A DNA stretch of 64,000 nt from Treponema sp. (GTDB lineage Bacteria; Spirochaetota; Spirochaetia; Treponematales; Breznakiellaceae), in contig JAISCR010000104.1 in assembly GCA_031265435.1 (NCBI GenBank), forward strand, positions 1-64,000. The letters are read 5' to 3'. The translations under genes and the position numbers were made by a program. Positions 51,247 to 61,662 of the stretch are shown here, piece by piece (position 1 is the stretch's first letter; each line of letters begins with the position of its first letter). Under the pieces are notes generated by a model. That model had not been told where the DNA came from and searched no databases. It saw only the letters and a program-made list of their open reading frames with translations.

Positions 51247-52151
51247 TCAACCTCTCCCTTCCGGCTCAGCCATGTTAAAAAACTCCGGGAAGCGATCACT
51301 AAGGTCAGGCTGAGGATCAGAATACCCAGACTCAGGGTCGAACCGTAACCCATGTTCACCTGCATAAAAGACACGTTGTAGGCGTACATGGCCATCACGC
51401 TGGATGCGTAACCCGGCCCGCCCCGGGTCATGGCGTAAATATGATCAAAGGCCCGCATATTGCCGGATATGCAAAGCATAACACAGGTGATCAGGGTTCC
51501 CCGGATCATGGGGAGAGTGATGTAGACCGCCTTTTTTATTCCCCCCGCGCCATCGATTTCGGCCATCTCAAAAATTTCGGAAGAGATAGAAGTCATCGCG
51601 GCGAGGATGATAACCAGGTATAATCCAATATACTGCCAGGTGAGGGGGATACTGACCACCGCCATGATGGTCGAAGGTTCGGAGAGCCACACCTTTGCCA
51701 TGTCCTCTCTGCCCACGGCCCGGAGCAGTAAATTCAGAATACCGTAATTGTAATCGTAGATCATCGTCCATACAAACCCTACCACCACCGCCGATACGGT
51801 TACGGGAAAATAGGCTATGGCCCGGTGAAAATTCTTAACCTTGAGGTCTCTGGTGTTAAGCAGGCATGCGAACAAAAATGCGAGCCCTATTTGACCAATC
51901 AGGCAGAATACGGTCAGGAAGATGTTGTTACCGAAGGAATGCCAAAAGATTGAATCCCGAAGCATGTCGATATAGTTCTGCACCCCGATGGGGGACATCT
52001 TCTGCCCTCCCGGCCATTTGAATGTACTGTAATAGCCGGCCGCCACAATGGGCGCGATAACCACAAATAAAAAAAGAACCAAGCTCGGCAGGAGATAAAC
52101 CGCCATCATCAGGCGGGAGGGAGCGAGCCTGTTTTTTCCCCTCTTTGTCAT
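51243..52151 (-). CDS. Carbohydrate ABC transporter permease (MalF-type)
   Basis: ISSEIFEMAEIDGAGGIKKAVYITLPMIRGTLITCVMLCISGNMRAFDHIYAMTRGGPGYASSVMAMYAY. Confidence 0.92.
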   Translation of the reverse strand: MTKRGKNRLAPSRLMMAVYLLPSLVLFLFVVIAPIVAAGYYSTFKWPGGQKMSPIGVQNYIDMLRDSIFWHSFGNNIFLTVFCLIGQIGLAFLFACLLNTRDLKVKNFHRAIAYFPVTVSAVVVGFVWTMIYDYNYGILNLLLRAVGREDMAKVWLSEPSTIMAVVSIPLTWQYIGLYLVIILAAMTSISSEIFEMAEIDGAGGIKKAVYITLPMIRGTLITCVMLCISGNMRAFDHIYAMTRGGPGYASSVMAMYAYNVSFMQVNMGYGSTLSLGILILSLTLVIASRSFLTWLSRKGEVE

Positions 52152-52229
52152 AGTAACTCCTGATTTGTTTTGCAGCAGGGCCGGGCCGGATGACGCGCAT
52201 CCCCCGCGAGAGCTGCGCGTCCGGCATAT

Positions 52230-53540
52230 TTACAGTTTGTCCTGTTCAGCCTGAATTGCGGTGGCGACTTCCTGAGGACTGGCGGTACCGCCGAGCAGCT
52301 CCTGGAGTTTTGAGTTCATGACATCAATAACGGCGCCGTCCATCTGAATATCATAGATGGGTACGAGACTGAGGGAACCAACATAGTCAAGATATAGCTG
52401 GGAAATGCCCGGCAGAGTTTCCTTGTTTTTCACCGGAACTTCACACGGCCCCAGAAGGCCGGAATCATCCATGATAAACTGACTGAATTCTACTCCCGTA
52501 GTCATTTTTACAAAATCAACCGCAGCCGTAAACTGCGCACCGGAAAGTTTTGCGCTTACACTTTGCGACCAGCCGGCCCCGCCGGAGGCGGCATTGGCGG
52601 CGCCTTTTTGACCGGGAACCGCGGGGAGGACCGAAAGCCTGGTATTGGCAAGAACGTCGGAATCGGCATTTTGGAGTAAGAAAGCTATGGTCCAGGCACC
52701 CTCGAGGATAGAGGCGGCCTTACCGGTACCGTAAAGGACATCGGCCTGTTCATTGTTGATGGCGTTAAAATCCCTGTTGAACATTGCGGCCATTTGCTGA
52801 CTGTATCCCAGGGCGGTTATAAATTCGGGATCCGTGAATTTGGCTTTTCCGTCGTTGAGGATGATGGACTGAGTCCAGTCGGTTCCGGTGAAACGGTCAC
52901 CCAAGGTAGATAAAATGCAGGATTCATAGGGCCATTTGTCTCTATTGCCATGGGCGATGGTGGTAATCCCTTTGGCTTTAAAGAGGCTGTCCGCCGCTAC
53001 CAGCTCTTCCCAGGTTGTGGGGAAGTGATCGTAGCCGATAGATTTCCACAACTCTTCGTTATAATAGAGAAGGGAAGTCAAGGTGAACTGTATGGGACTT
53101 GCGTAAATTTTTCCTCCCCTGCTAAAGGGAATAAATATACCGTCCCGGTAGAGGCTCTGGTCCATATAGGGGGTCAGATCCGCCATGAGGTTGTTGTCGT
53201 AAAAATTTTGTACCCACGAACCCTTGGTAAAATAAATATCGGGCATCTCATCAGCCGCGGCCAGGGCCATGATCTTGGTATGATAATCTACCTGCTGAAA
53301 AATGGTTTCGTTGATCGTAACATCGGGATGTTCCTGGATGAACTTTTGCTTCATCGCATGGTAGCCCTTGGCTTCACTGCTGTTATCGACGGTTTCAAGG
53401 GTGTGAAAATGCATCAACTCCAATGTGACCTTTTCTCCCCCGGATCCGCTCCCGGACCGGGACGATGCCGATTCCCTGCCTTTGCAGCCGGCAAAGATCA
53501 GAACTGCGACCGTGGTAAATACCAATACTGCTCGTTTCAT
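52230..53540 (-). CDS. Carbohydrate ABC transporter substrate-binding lipoprotein
   Basis: MKRAVLVFTTVAVLIFAGC lipobox; extracellular SBP type 1 pattern; adjacent permeases. Confidence 0.9.
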   Translation of the reverse strand: MKRAVLVFTTVAVLIFAGCKGRESASSRSGSGSGGEKVTLELMHFHTLETVDNSSEAKGYHAMKQKFIQEHPDVTINETIFQQVDYHTKIMALAAADEMPDIYFTKGSWVQNFYDNNLMADLTPYMDQSLYRDGIFIPFSRGGKIYASPIQFTLTSLLYYNEELWKSIGYDHFPTTWEELVAADSLFKAKGITTIAHGNRDKWPYESCILSTLGDRFTGTDWTQSIILNDGKAKFTDPEFITALGYSQQMAAMFNRDFNAINNEQADVLYGTGKAASILEGAWTIAFLLQNADSDVLANTRLSVLPAVPGQKGAANAASGGAGWSQSVSAKLSGAQFTAAVDFVKMTTGVEFSQFIMDDSGLLGPCEVPVKNKETLPGISQLYLDYVGSLSLVPIYDIQMDGAVIDVMNSKLQELLGGTASPQEVATAIQAEQDKL

Positions 53541-53804
53541 GAATAAATCCTCCTTACATAATGCAATAATGGAATCATTATCAGATTATTTTTCAGAAAT
53601 AAAAAGGCATAAGTATTGCTAAATTAGGAAGAAAACTTTCGTAATTCGGGACTGATTTTATATTTTAATCAACTTATACAGAAACAATACCGGATAATGC
53701 ACAAAAATATCCCGAATAATTGCCATACATCCCCAAAAATAGAAATAATATTCAAATGCACAAGGATGAATGTCGCTCGGGCATAAAGTTCCGCTCCCAA
53801 AATC

Positions 53805-53833
53805 TTGACAGGAGTCCTTTATTATTGTATATT
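53805..53833 (+). promoter_or_regulatory. Consensus-like sigma70 promoter for the histidine kinase/response regulator operon
   Basis: TTGACA - 17 nt - TATATT, ~30 nt before the ATG at 53863. Confidence 0.7.
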
Positions 53834-53862
53834 GATATTTTCTGTTTTATGGATGGATAGAG

Positions 53863-55560
53863 ATGACCAATGATCTCCGTACCAAGCTGTTCTGGTTTTC
53901 CGTGGCGGTGGTGATAATTCCCATGATCATCCTGTATCTGATCATTCTGGCCTTTTTTATCAACCGTTCAATTCGGGAAAATCAGCGTTATGCGTATCAT
54001 AATATTGTTAATGTAAGCCAGGCCCTGGACTCCGCCTTTACCGGATTGAATGAACTGTCCCTTTACTTTATCGCCAATACTTCGGTACGCAGTTATCTGG
54101 TTGATCTTCCCTCTAACGACACGTATATCCGGGTTAACACTTCCATGCAGTTTCTCCCCTTTAGTTCCAAGTATTATACATCCACGGCGGTGATCTCGGA
54201 TTTCCGTCGATCTCTTAACACGGGGCCCTTTTCTGACACCGTCTTAACCGAGACGGAGCGGAAAAAAGCCGATGCCCTTAAAGGCGCCAGTTTTTTGAGT
54301 GTGGAGCGGAATGACGTATCGCTGATACGCCTGCTGCGTGACTTCAACCGGATCTCAAGACCCCTGGGGTATATCAAAATACGGATCAATCAATCCGCCC
54401 TGTTTGAACTCTTTGCCTCTCCGGACAATCTGCCGGAAACAAGTTTTCTCTTGTTTTTTGAGGATGGGTACCTGATAGGGAACGGAGAAGTTCCCTCCGA
54501 GGCGCTGGAAAGCGAAACCCTGAAGTTTTCGAATCTCCGTGCAGTTAATGCGGACAGCAGGATTTTTGAGGCGGGGGGAAGAAACTATACTTATTCTTCC
54601 CGGACGATATTTAATGGAAAAGTAGTGGTAGTATCTCTGCTCGATCAGGCCGGGCTCTACCGGATGGATTCTCTCCTCCTTGCAAGTATCTTTGCAGCCC
54701 TTCTGATGTCCTCCTTCTTTGTATTTGTTATTTCCGCCTACTATACCAAACAGGTATTCGATCCCCTAAAACAGCTTGGGGAGATAATGTGCAGTATTGA
54801 GCAGAAAGATTTTGATTCCGATTTCCGGATTACCGGTAGCAATGAAATAACCGTTCTGGTAGATCAGTTCAACCTGATGTGCCGGCGGCTTAAAATTCTC
54901 AACGAGCAGATCTATGTGAGTGAGATAAAACTCAAGGAGGCGGAACTTGCGGTATTACAATCCGAGATAAATCCTCATTTTTTCTATAACACCCTGGATA
55001 CTATCTATTGGATGAGCGAAATGAGCAACACCTGGAAGATCAGCGAAATGGTACGTTCTCTTTCAAAGATGTTCCGCATTACCCTTCAAAAAACAACCGG
55101 TGGTCTTGTGCCGCTGCCGGTTGAACAGGAATATATGCAATGTTACCTGGCAATTCAAAAAGTCCGGTTTCAGGATGACATATCTTTCGAATTTTATGTA
55201 CAGGAAGGATTAGAGGATCTCCTGGCGCTTAAACTGCTTCTTCAACCCATAGTAGAGAACGCCATTATTCACGGCCTCGAACCCAAGGGGGGCGGCAGGG
55301 TGGTGATTAACATCTATCGCGAAGACGAGGAACTGGTATATAAAGTTTATGACAGCGGTGATCCGGTTAATATTGACGAAATGGAAACCCTTATGGCGGA
55401 GGAAAATATCAGCAAACGGGGTTTGGCTGTTCGCAATGTAAATACCCGCATCAAAATGCGGTTCGGCGATCAATACGGACTCAGCTTTGAAAACCCTGAG
55501 GCCGGCGGAGTGCTGGCTACCATACGTCAGCCCCTGGTGGTGGGGAGGCAGGGAGAATGA
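53863..55560 (+). CDS. YesM-type sensor histidine kinase
   Basis: Two TMs, HAMP, LQSEINPHFFYNTLDTIYWMSEMSNT (His_kinase domain), LLLQPIVENAIIHGLEPKGGG. Confidence 0.93.
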   Translation: MTNDLRTKLFWFSVAVVIIPMIILYLIILAFFINRSIRENQRYAYHNIVNVSQALDSAFTGLNELSLYFIANTSVRSYLVDLPSNDTYIRVNTSMQFLPFSSKYYTSTAVISDFRRSLNTGPFSDTVLTETERKKADALKGASFLSVERNDVSLIRLLRDFNRISRPLGYIKIRINQSALFELFASPDNLPETSFLLFFEDGYLIGNGEVPSEALESETLKFSNLRAVNADSRIFEAGGRNYTYSSRTIFNGKVVVVSLLDQAGLYRMDSLLLASIFAALLMSSFFVFVISAYYTKQVFDPLKQLGEIMCSIEQKDFDSDFRITGSNEITVLVDQFNLMCRRLKILNEQIYVSEIKLKEAELAVLQSEINPHFFYNTLDTIYWMSEMSNTWKISEMVRSLSKMFRITLQKTTGGLVPLPVEQEYMQCYLAIQKVRFQDDISFEFYVQEGLEDLLALKLLLQPIVENAIIHGLEPKGGGRVVINIYREDEELVYKVYDSGDPVNIDEMETLMAEENISKRGLAVRNVNTRIKMRFGDQYGLSFENPEAGGVLATIRQPLVVGRQGE

Positions 55561-57089
55561 TAAAACTCTTGATTGTAGATGATGAAGCGGTTATCCGCCG
55601 CGGTCTGCAACATTCAATTAATTGGGAAGAATACGGCATTACCGTTATCGGGGAAGCCAGAAGCGGTTCTGCGGTGCTGGAAAAATTCCAGGCCCTGCGG
55701 CCGGATATTATTATCAGCGATATCCGGATGGCCAACGGAGACGGTCTCATGATGACCAGGAACATTCTAAAGACCCTGCCGCAGGTGCGGATAATCCTTC
55801 TCTCCGGGTACAGCGATAAAGAGTATATGATGGAGGCCATTAAGCTGGGAGTTAAAGATTATCTTCTAAAACCGGCGGGTACCGAACAGATTGTCAAAAC
55901 CGTATTGAAACAGCGGGATGAAATTTTGCTTGAACGGCAAAGGGAGCAGCAAAATATCCGCATGGAAAATCTTATCAGCGAAAACATAGAAACCCTAAAG
56001 GTTCACTTTCTGGAAAAATTATTGAGCGGCGGACTATCGGTTCTCCGGGCGCAGGAGAATGCATCGTTGTTTCAAATCAATTTGCCCGGACCACGCTACT
56101 CTCTGTTTACGGTTGTACCGGAAGAGAAACGCTGCTGGGAACTGCTCCAGCTTATCAGCTGCAGGCTGGAACGGTACGATCCGGTCCTGGTTGCCCATAA
56201 AGACGGTGTTCTGGCGGCCATTCTCAATGTTACGGAAGATCTGAACCAGGCGGAACTCCAACCCCTGGCTGAACAAATCCGCGGAATGACCAGGCCGATG
56301 GTCATGCCCTGTTACGGAACGGCCTGTCAACTGGAAGAACTGCATAAACTGTACGCCGCATGCAGCGAAACCTCGGCCCGTTCAATTTGGTACGAAGGTC
56401 CCTGCCTTACCGCGGGGAAGGATTCTTCTTTTGAGACGCTGCCGGAGCTGAAACTGCTGGGGTTCGAACGCAATATTGTCCAGAATATACGCAGCGGTAA
56501 TTTTGCCGATCTGGCGGGGGAAATCGAAGAGCTGTTCGAACTCCTGGAACAAGTTAAGCCCGCCGACACACAGTTTAAAGAATTCTTTTTAAATCTCGGA
56601 CGTTCAATCCAGGTATTTAGTGAAAATAACGAGTTGTACTCCCGGTTCGAAGATCTCTTTAGCGGTCTCTACAGTCCCGGTGAAGTCAAAAATCTTCTTT
56701 TTTCAATCACCAACAATGACTATTCCCGGTATGGCCCCCAGGTAAGGAATGCCTTGAATTTTATGACAAAAAACTGCGCCGCCGATCTTTCTTTGGTGGA
56801 TCTGGCTGCCGAATTGTACATATCGCCGAGTTATCTCACCCGGCTTCTGAAGAGTAAAACCGGCCGGGGTTTCCATGAATGGCTGCATGTTATCCGCATC
56901 GGTAAGGCCAAAGAACTTCTGGAAAAGTCGGATCTGCGGCATTATGAAATCGCCGAACAGGTGGGATATAGTTCCTACAAAATATTCAGCGAGTACTTTA
57001 ACAAAATTGTCGGATGCAGTGCCCGCAGTTACCGGGAGACCGCGGGTTGCGGTTCAAAAATGTCCGCCGGAGAGGACGGAAGAATATAA
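55557..57089 (+). CDS. YesN-type response regulator (receiver + AraC HTH)
   Basis: LLIVDDEAVIRRGLQHSINWEEYGI; PDIIISDIRMANGDGL; AraC HTH LSLVDLAAELYISPSYLTRLLKSKTGRGFHEWL...IAEQVGYSSYKIFSEYFNKIVGCSARSYR. Confidence 0.94.
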   Translation: MIKLLIVDDEAVIRRGLQHSINWEEYGITVIGEARSGSAVLEKFQALRPDIIISDIRMANGDGLMMTRNILKTLPQVRIILLSGYSDKEYMMEAIKLGVKDYLLKPAGTEQIVKTVLKQRDEILLERQREQQNIRMENLISENIETLKVHFLEKLLSGGLSVLRAQENASLFQINLPGPRYSLFTVVPEEKRCWELLQLISCRLERYDPVLVAHKDGVLAAILNVTEDLNQAELQPLAEQIRGMTRPMVMPCYGTACQLEELHKLYAACSETSARSIWYEGPCLTAGKDSSFETLPELKLLGFERNIVQNIRSGNFADLAGEIEELFELLEQVKPADTQFKEFFLNLGRSIQVFSENNELYSRFEDLFSGLYSPGEVKNLLFSITNNDYSRYGPQVRNALNFMTKNCAADLSLVDLAAELYISPSYLTRLLKSKTGRGFHEWLHVIRIGKAKELLEKSDLRHYEIAEQVGYSSYKIFSEYFNKIVGCSARSYRETAGCGSKMSAGEDGRI

Positions 57090-57160
57090 AACTCCGGGAT
57101 GAATTCCTTTTATCGGCCCGGGCGGTTCCGGGATGTTTTAGGGAAAAAGGTGGTGCCCCT

Positions 57161-58333
57161 ATGATGTTATTAAAGCAAACGGATATTCTAAACTGTGGAG
57201 AGGCCGTAACGCCGCTTTACCTCCGCCAGAGAGATCATCTATACTATTGCAGAAGAGCAGGTCAGGTTGATACAACGAAGTATGGAAATAAAACGCAGGA
57301 GCAAAAGGCAAGACACAAAATGAGTATTAATAGCCCTCTGTTTGTAAATCCCGAAGCAAGCCGCCTCTTTTTCCGGGGAGTTGATCTATACCTGAAAGGC
57401 GATATTGACGAAGCTCTGGAAACATACACAAGGTCTATTATGCTTTATGACGGAATCAGCGATGCATTTCATAATCGCGGCTTGATATACGCAAGGAAAG
57501 GAATGTCTGAAGAAGCGATTGATGATTTTACCAGAACAATAGAATTAAGTCCTTGTTCTTTTAATGCCTTTTATAATCGTGGGCATGAATACCGAAAGCA
57601 GCGTCAATATGATAAAGCAAAACGTGACTATATAGAAGCGACGGCGTTGTACTACCCCGGCGAAGACGCTGAAAAAATTGTTGGTATTTTTACTGATAAC
57701 GAAAAAGCTGAGGCTGTAGAATTTGCGGTTACTATAATTAAAAATGGATTTTATTTGTGTGTTCAAGATGACTTACAGGATATTCTAATATCTCCAATGT
57801 ATTTTCGGGAAAGAGCGATACTCTTTTTTGACAGACTCCATACAGGAAAAACCATACTCCGCCATTTGAAGAATTATGGAGAACGTTATGAACTCCGTGT
57901 TGATACTGATTTTGATAGTATAGTGGATAACTGCGCAAAGCAGCATGGGACAGCCCTTCTTACTTCTTCTTTTGTGGAATGTGTCAGGGGAATGCAGGGT
58001 AAAAGCTATGAAACCAGGCCCGTCTCTTTTTCTCTTTATCTTGACAAAAAATTAGTTGCCGGGGATATAGGAATACAAACGGGCAGGATATATACAAGCT
58101 ATACCGGCTATCATGATCTGCCCTCATCCGGGACAGTCCAATTAATTTTAATGTCCCGCTGGCTTGAGCAAAACGCCTTTGCTTTCCTTGACTTGGGGCC
58201 TGGTCTAAGCGATTATAAAAAACGTTTAGGCGCTGTTGGAATGGAACATACCGTATTCAAGCAGCTTTTTCATCGGTGGACTGGTCCGCGAAAAGACAGC
58301 CGCCGCCTCTATCCCGCTCAGGGATTCTCGTAA
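57161..58333 (+). CDS. TPR-repeat protein with leucyl/phenylalanyl-tRNA-protein transferase (Aat)-like C-terminal domain
   Basis: TPRs (RGVDLYLKGDIDEALETYTRSIMLYDGISDAFHNRGLIYARKGMSEEAIDDFTRTIEL) then SPMYFRERAILFFDRLHTGKTILRHLKNYGERYELRVDTDFDSIVDNCAKQHG...LVAGDIGIQTGRIYTSYTGYHDLPSSGTVQLILMSRWLEQNAFAFLDLG...LGAVGMEH, aligned by eye to Aat. Start uncertain (57161 or 57320). Confidence 0.7.
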   Translation: MMLLKQTDILNCGEAVTPLYLRQRDHLYYCRRAGQVDTTKYGNKTQEQKARHKMSINSPLFVNPEASRLFFRGVDLYLKGDIDEALETYTRSIMLYDGISDAFHNRGLIYARKGMSEEAIDDFTRTIELSPCSFNAFYNRGHEYRKQRQYDKAKRDYIEATALYYPGEDAEKIVGIFTDNEKAEAVEFAVTIIKNGFYLCVQDDLQDILISPMYFRERAILFFDRLHTGKTILRHLKNYGERYELRVDTDFDSIVDNCAKQHGTALLTSSFVECVRGMQGKSYETRPVSFSLYLDKKLVAGDIGIQTGRIYTSYTGYHDLPSSGTVQLILMSRWLEQNAFAFLDLGPGLSDYKKRLGAVGMEHTVFKQLFHRWTGPRKDSRRLYPAQGFS

Positions 58334-60069
58334 CTCTTGTATAAAAACCTGCGTACCTTCTGCTGGGCATTTTTTTCGAAAGGCTCGGTGCGGAAAATAA
58401 AGTCGGTAATCTTCTTGTAGCCGGGAAGACCGCGGTTTATATTTTCAATTTCGGTCTTGATAAGCTTCCTGACAAACTCTTCGTCATGTTCCCTGCCCGG
58501 ATAATCCCCGGCGAGTATTTCAAAATTGGGAACCGTTACCGCCACTATCTGTTCGCCTCCGAAATCCTTCTCCTTGCGGCCGACCACGAGAATTTCACCG
58601 ATGACCCGTGAAGAGGAGAAATATTTTTCAATCTCTTCGGGGTAGATATTCTTGCCTCCCGAGCTTACGATGAGGTTCTTCTTCCTTCCGTTGATGTAGA
58701 TAAAACCGTCACTGTCCAGATAGCCCAGATCCCCTGTCTTGAGATAGCCGTCTTCGCCGAACATTTCTGTTGTGGCTTCGGGGTTTTCAAAGTACCCGAG
58801 CATGAGGGACGGCGACATTACCGCGATTTCCCCGCGGCCTTCCTCGTCCGCTTCGATTATCTTTACAAAGGTGTCTTTTACCGGGAGGCCCACAGATTCA
58901 TTGCGCCGGTGCCAGGGTGTGTTCACACTGATAAGGGGACTGTTCTCGCTCATGCCGTAACCGTGCACCATGTTGAAACCGAAGGAATCAAAAAAGTCGG
59001 CTGTTTTGGGATTGAGAGCCCCGCCCCCGGCTACCATTATCCGTATCGACGAAAGTTTTGCCTTTTTCCTGATGATGTAGAGCATCGCCCGCCCAAAATC
59101 AATCCGTCCCTTGTGCGCTTCGGCCAGGGAGATCTTCCTCAGCAGATTGAATACCGCCCTGAGGGGGAAGGGGAGTTCCTGGAAACCCTGGTTCAGGGCC
59201 ACCATGACTTTATCGTAGAGCAGGGGCACGGCAATGAGGAAGGTTCCTTTGGCGTCGTGTATATCATCCACTACCACTTTTCCCACCAGTTTTTCTACGA
59301 TGATCGTTCCGGCTCCCACCGTGAGGGGAGCGATGAAGGAACAGGTTGTGGGATAGGTATGGTGAAGGGGGAGCACATTGATAAAGCGATCCCATTCGTA
59401 TGCCCTCAGGGAGAGAATTGCCCCATTTACATTGGCGATGATCCCCCTGTGGGAGAGGGTAACGCCCTTGGCAAAACCCGTGGTACCGCTGGTAAAGACG
59501 ATGGAAACCGGATCTCTGCCGGCAATGGAGGAGGCGCCGGGAAGCGCCTGATTTTCGTTCCCCTGCCCAAAACTGTAGAAGGGGGTATCTTCATCTCCGC
59601 CGGAACCGTCCGCCTTGCTGACGCAGACTTTTACGGCAAGCCGCAGGTTTTCAGCCTCAAAGGAATCGACAAAGCTCTGTTTTCGCCCGGAATAGAAAAA
59701 AGCCCCGGCGCCGGTCATTTTGATGATATTGAGGCACTCTTTCTCCGAGACAAGAAAGTCAACCGGAACGATGACAAGCCCCGCTATTGCCGCTCCCATC
59801 CAGACCGCCATCCATTCGGGACGGTTTTCCGCCCAGAGAACTACCCTGTCTCCCTTGCCGAGACCCGCGGCCAGAAGTCCCCGGGCGATTCTGCGGCATT
59901 CACGGGCATACTTTGTATAGCTCCAAACGGTAAAATCCCTTTGCTTTCCTGCCCTGTAGAAGATGGCAGGATTGTCGGGAAACCGTTTTTCCCCGGCGTC
60001 CAGCCATTCAATAAAGTTCTGATTACTTATATCCGGCCAATCCGCCACATAGTCTTTGAATTTTAGCAT
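58318..60069 (-). CDS. Long-chain acyl-CoA synthetase/AMP-binding protein
   Basis: SIVFTSGTTGFAKGVTLSHRG; NMVHGYGMSENSPLISVNTP; GYLKTGDLGYLDSDGFIYINGRKKNLIVSSGGKNIYPEEIE. Confidence 0.93.
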   Translation of the reverse strand: MLKFKDYVADWPDISNQNFIEWLDAGEKRFPDNPAIFYRAGKQRDFTVWSYTKYARECRRIARGLLAAGLGKGDRVVLWAENRPEWMAVWMGAAIAGLVIVPVDFLVSEKECLNIIKMTGAGAFFYSGRKQSFVDSFEAENLRLAVKVCVSKADGSGGDEDTPFYSFGQGNENQALPGASSIAGRDPVSIVFTSGTTGFAKGVTLSHRGIIANVNGAILSLRAYEWDRFINVLPLHHTYPTTCSFIAPLTVGAGTIIVEKLVGKVVVDDIHDAKGTFLIAVPLLYDKVMVALNQGFQELPFPLRAVFNLLRKISLAEAHKGRIDFGRAMLYIIRKKAKLSSIRIMVAGGGALNPKTADFFDSFGFNMVHGYGMSENSPLISVNTPWHRRNESVGLPVKDTFVKIIEADEEGRGEIAVMSPSLMLGYFENPEATTEMFGEDGYLKTGDLGYLDSDGFIYINGRKKNLIVSSGGKNIYPEEIEKYFSSSRVIGEILVVGRKEKDFGGEQIVAVTVPNFEILAGDYPGREHDEEFVRKLIKTEIENINRGLPGYKKITDFIFRTEPFEKNAQQKVRRFLYKSYENP

Positions 60070-60147
60070 AATGATATACTAAACGAAATTTAATTTTTTG
60101 TCAAAATAAACCTGCTCTATTTTATGGGATTGAAACAGGCTCATCTT

Positions 60148-61623
60148 TCATTCGACAGGGGCGAAGAGGCGGAAACCGTGTTTGCCGCTCTTTTTTACGG
60201 CGTACATGGCGGCATCCGCCTGCCGGATGATCTCATTGGCTTCCATTTTGCCCGAAGGATAGGGACAGGCGCCTATACTCACCCCGCATTTCACCGAGTG
60301 CTCCCGAAGCCGCCAGCGTTTTCCAAAACGGTCAAGGAGCAGATCCCGAATACCGTCGAGGTCTTTGGGTTCCCTGTCTTCCGTAATGATCACGAATTCA
60401 TCCCCGCCGTAGCGATAGGGCATACCCAGCGCATCCCGTTCGGTATAGAGCCATTCCCCAATCGAACGGAGTAGGGCGTCTCCGGTAAGGTGGCCCAGAG
60501 TGTCATTGGTTTTCTTGAAATCGTCCAGATCCATGAAGAGGAGGTAACCTCCCCGGCTCTCCGCGTGGGCTCTCTTGAGATTATCTTCCAGATCCTGAAT
60601 GAATTTCCTCCGGTTGGGAAGCCCGGTGAGGGTATCGTGTTCCGCCATTTTACGGATCAGCTCTTCGTTCTTCTTGTTTTCGGTAATATCGATGAAACTT
60701 ACCACATGGGCAAACCGCCCGTCTACCCAGCGGCAGGGAGTATCGAGAATATGGTACCAGGTATCGTTCTTTTCATCGTGGTAATCCCAGGCAAAAAGGC
60801 CGCCTTCTTCCTCCGGTATATCCCGGTTTTTCCGGGGACAGCTATCGCAGGGTTCTCCCACATTATTTCCCACGGGAAAGAGTTCCCAGCAGCGCTTTCC
60901 GATAACCTTCTTGCTGCCCCCGTAACGGGAAACGAGGGATTCATTGGCAAAGATCACCTCGCTGCTCTGGAAATCGCTTACATAGATGTCCAGCCCCGCG
61001 TTATCCACGATGTTTTTCATGGATTCAAGGGCATATTCAAGCCGTTTCTGGTAAACCCGCGTCTTTATATGGCCCGCAAGAACGGAAAGCACCGCGTCGG
61101 CGTCGTTTATCTCCCGTTTGGAGAGACGGATGGGCCGCCGGCGATCCATGAGACCTACAAAGGCAATAGGAAGCTGAGTTTCAAAGATAACCGGCACCAT
61201 GATCAGCGTCTTTGCGGAGAAAAACTCAAGGAATTTTGAGCCCATTTTGTTTTTTCTGGAGTTGAGGTAGACAATTTCCCCGGTCTGCCCTGTAAGAAGC
61301 TCAATATCCTTGCGGGAAAGGTAGTCTGAAAGAAGAAATTCATCCTTCAGGCTGGAAGCGCCATCGTGGATATAGCGTTCAATCAAATGGAAGACCTGTG
61401 AATGATCCGCCTCATAGACAAAACCCGAGTAAAAACCAAAAAAATCGCAGAGATCGCCCAAAATATCGATGATGGACTGGTAAGGGTCCCGGTACGCGGC
61501 AAGCTTCCGGAAGATCTTCACAAAGAGATCTTTTTCCTGTTCATCAATGGTTTTTTCTATATCCACAGTATAAATTCCTACTATAACATCGGAAAAATCA
61601 AGCCCCTCCATGAGGCTCTTCAT
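60148..61623 (-). CDS. GAF/PAS-containing diguanylate cyclase (GGDEF)
   Basis: MAEHDTLTGLPNRRKFIQDLEDNL; LFMDLDDFKKTNDTLGHLTGDALL; YRYGGDEFVIITED; PAS-like region with GEPCDSCPRKN. Confidence 0.92.
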   Translation of the reverse strand: MKSLMEGLDFSDVIVGIYTVDIEKTIDEQEKDLFVKIFRKLAAYRDPYQSIIDILGDLCDFFGFYSGFVYEADHSQVFHLIERYIHDGASSLKDEFLLSDYLSRKDIELLTGQTGEIVYLNSRKNKMGSKFLEFFSAKTLIMVPVIFETQLPIAFVGLMDRRRPIRLSKREINDADAVLSVLAGHIKTRVYQKRLEYALESMKNIVDNAGLDIYVSDFQSSEVIFANESLVSRYGGSKKVIGKRCWELFPVGNNVGEPCDSCPRKNRDIPEEEGGLFAWDYHDEKNDTWYHILDTPCRWVDGRFAHVVSFIDITENKKNEELIRKMAEHDTLTGLPNRRKFIQDLEDNLKRAHAESRGGYLLFMDLDDFKKTNDTLGHLTGDALLRSIGEWLYTERDALGMPYRYGGDEFVIITEDREPKDLDGIRDLLLDRFGKRWRLREHSVKCGVSIGACPYPSGKMEANEIIRQADAAMYAVKKSGKHGFRLFAPVE

Positions 61624-61662
61624 GAGTGGACGAGGATGATTTTTCGGTATATAGTGTTATCC

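Noticed and set aside
58909-60066. 385-aa plus-strand ORF
   Set aside because: Antisense to the acyl-CoA synthetase; shadow ORF.
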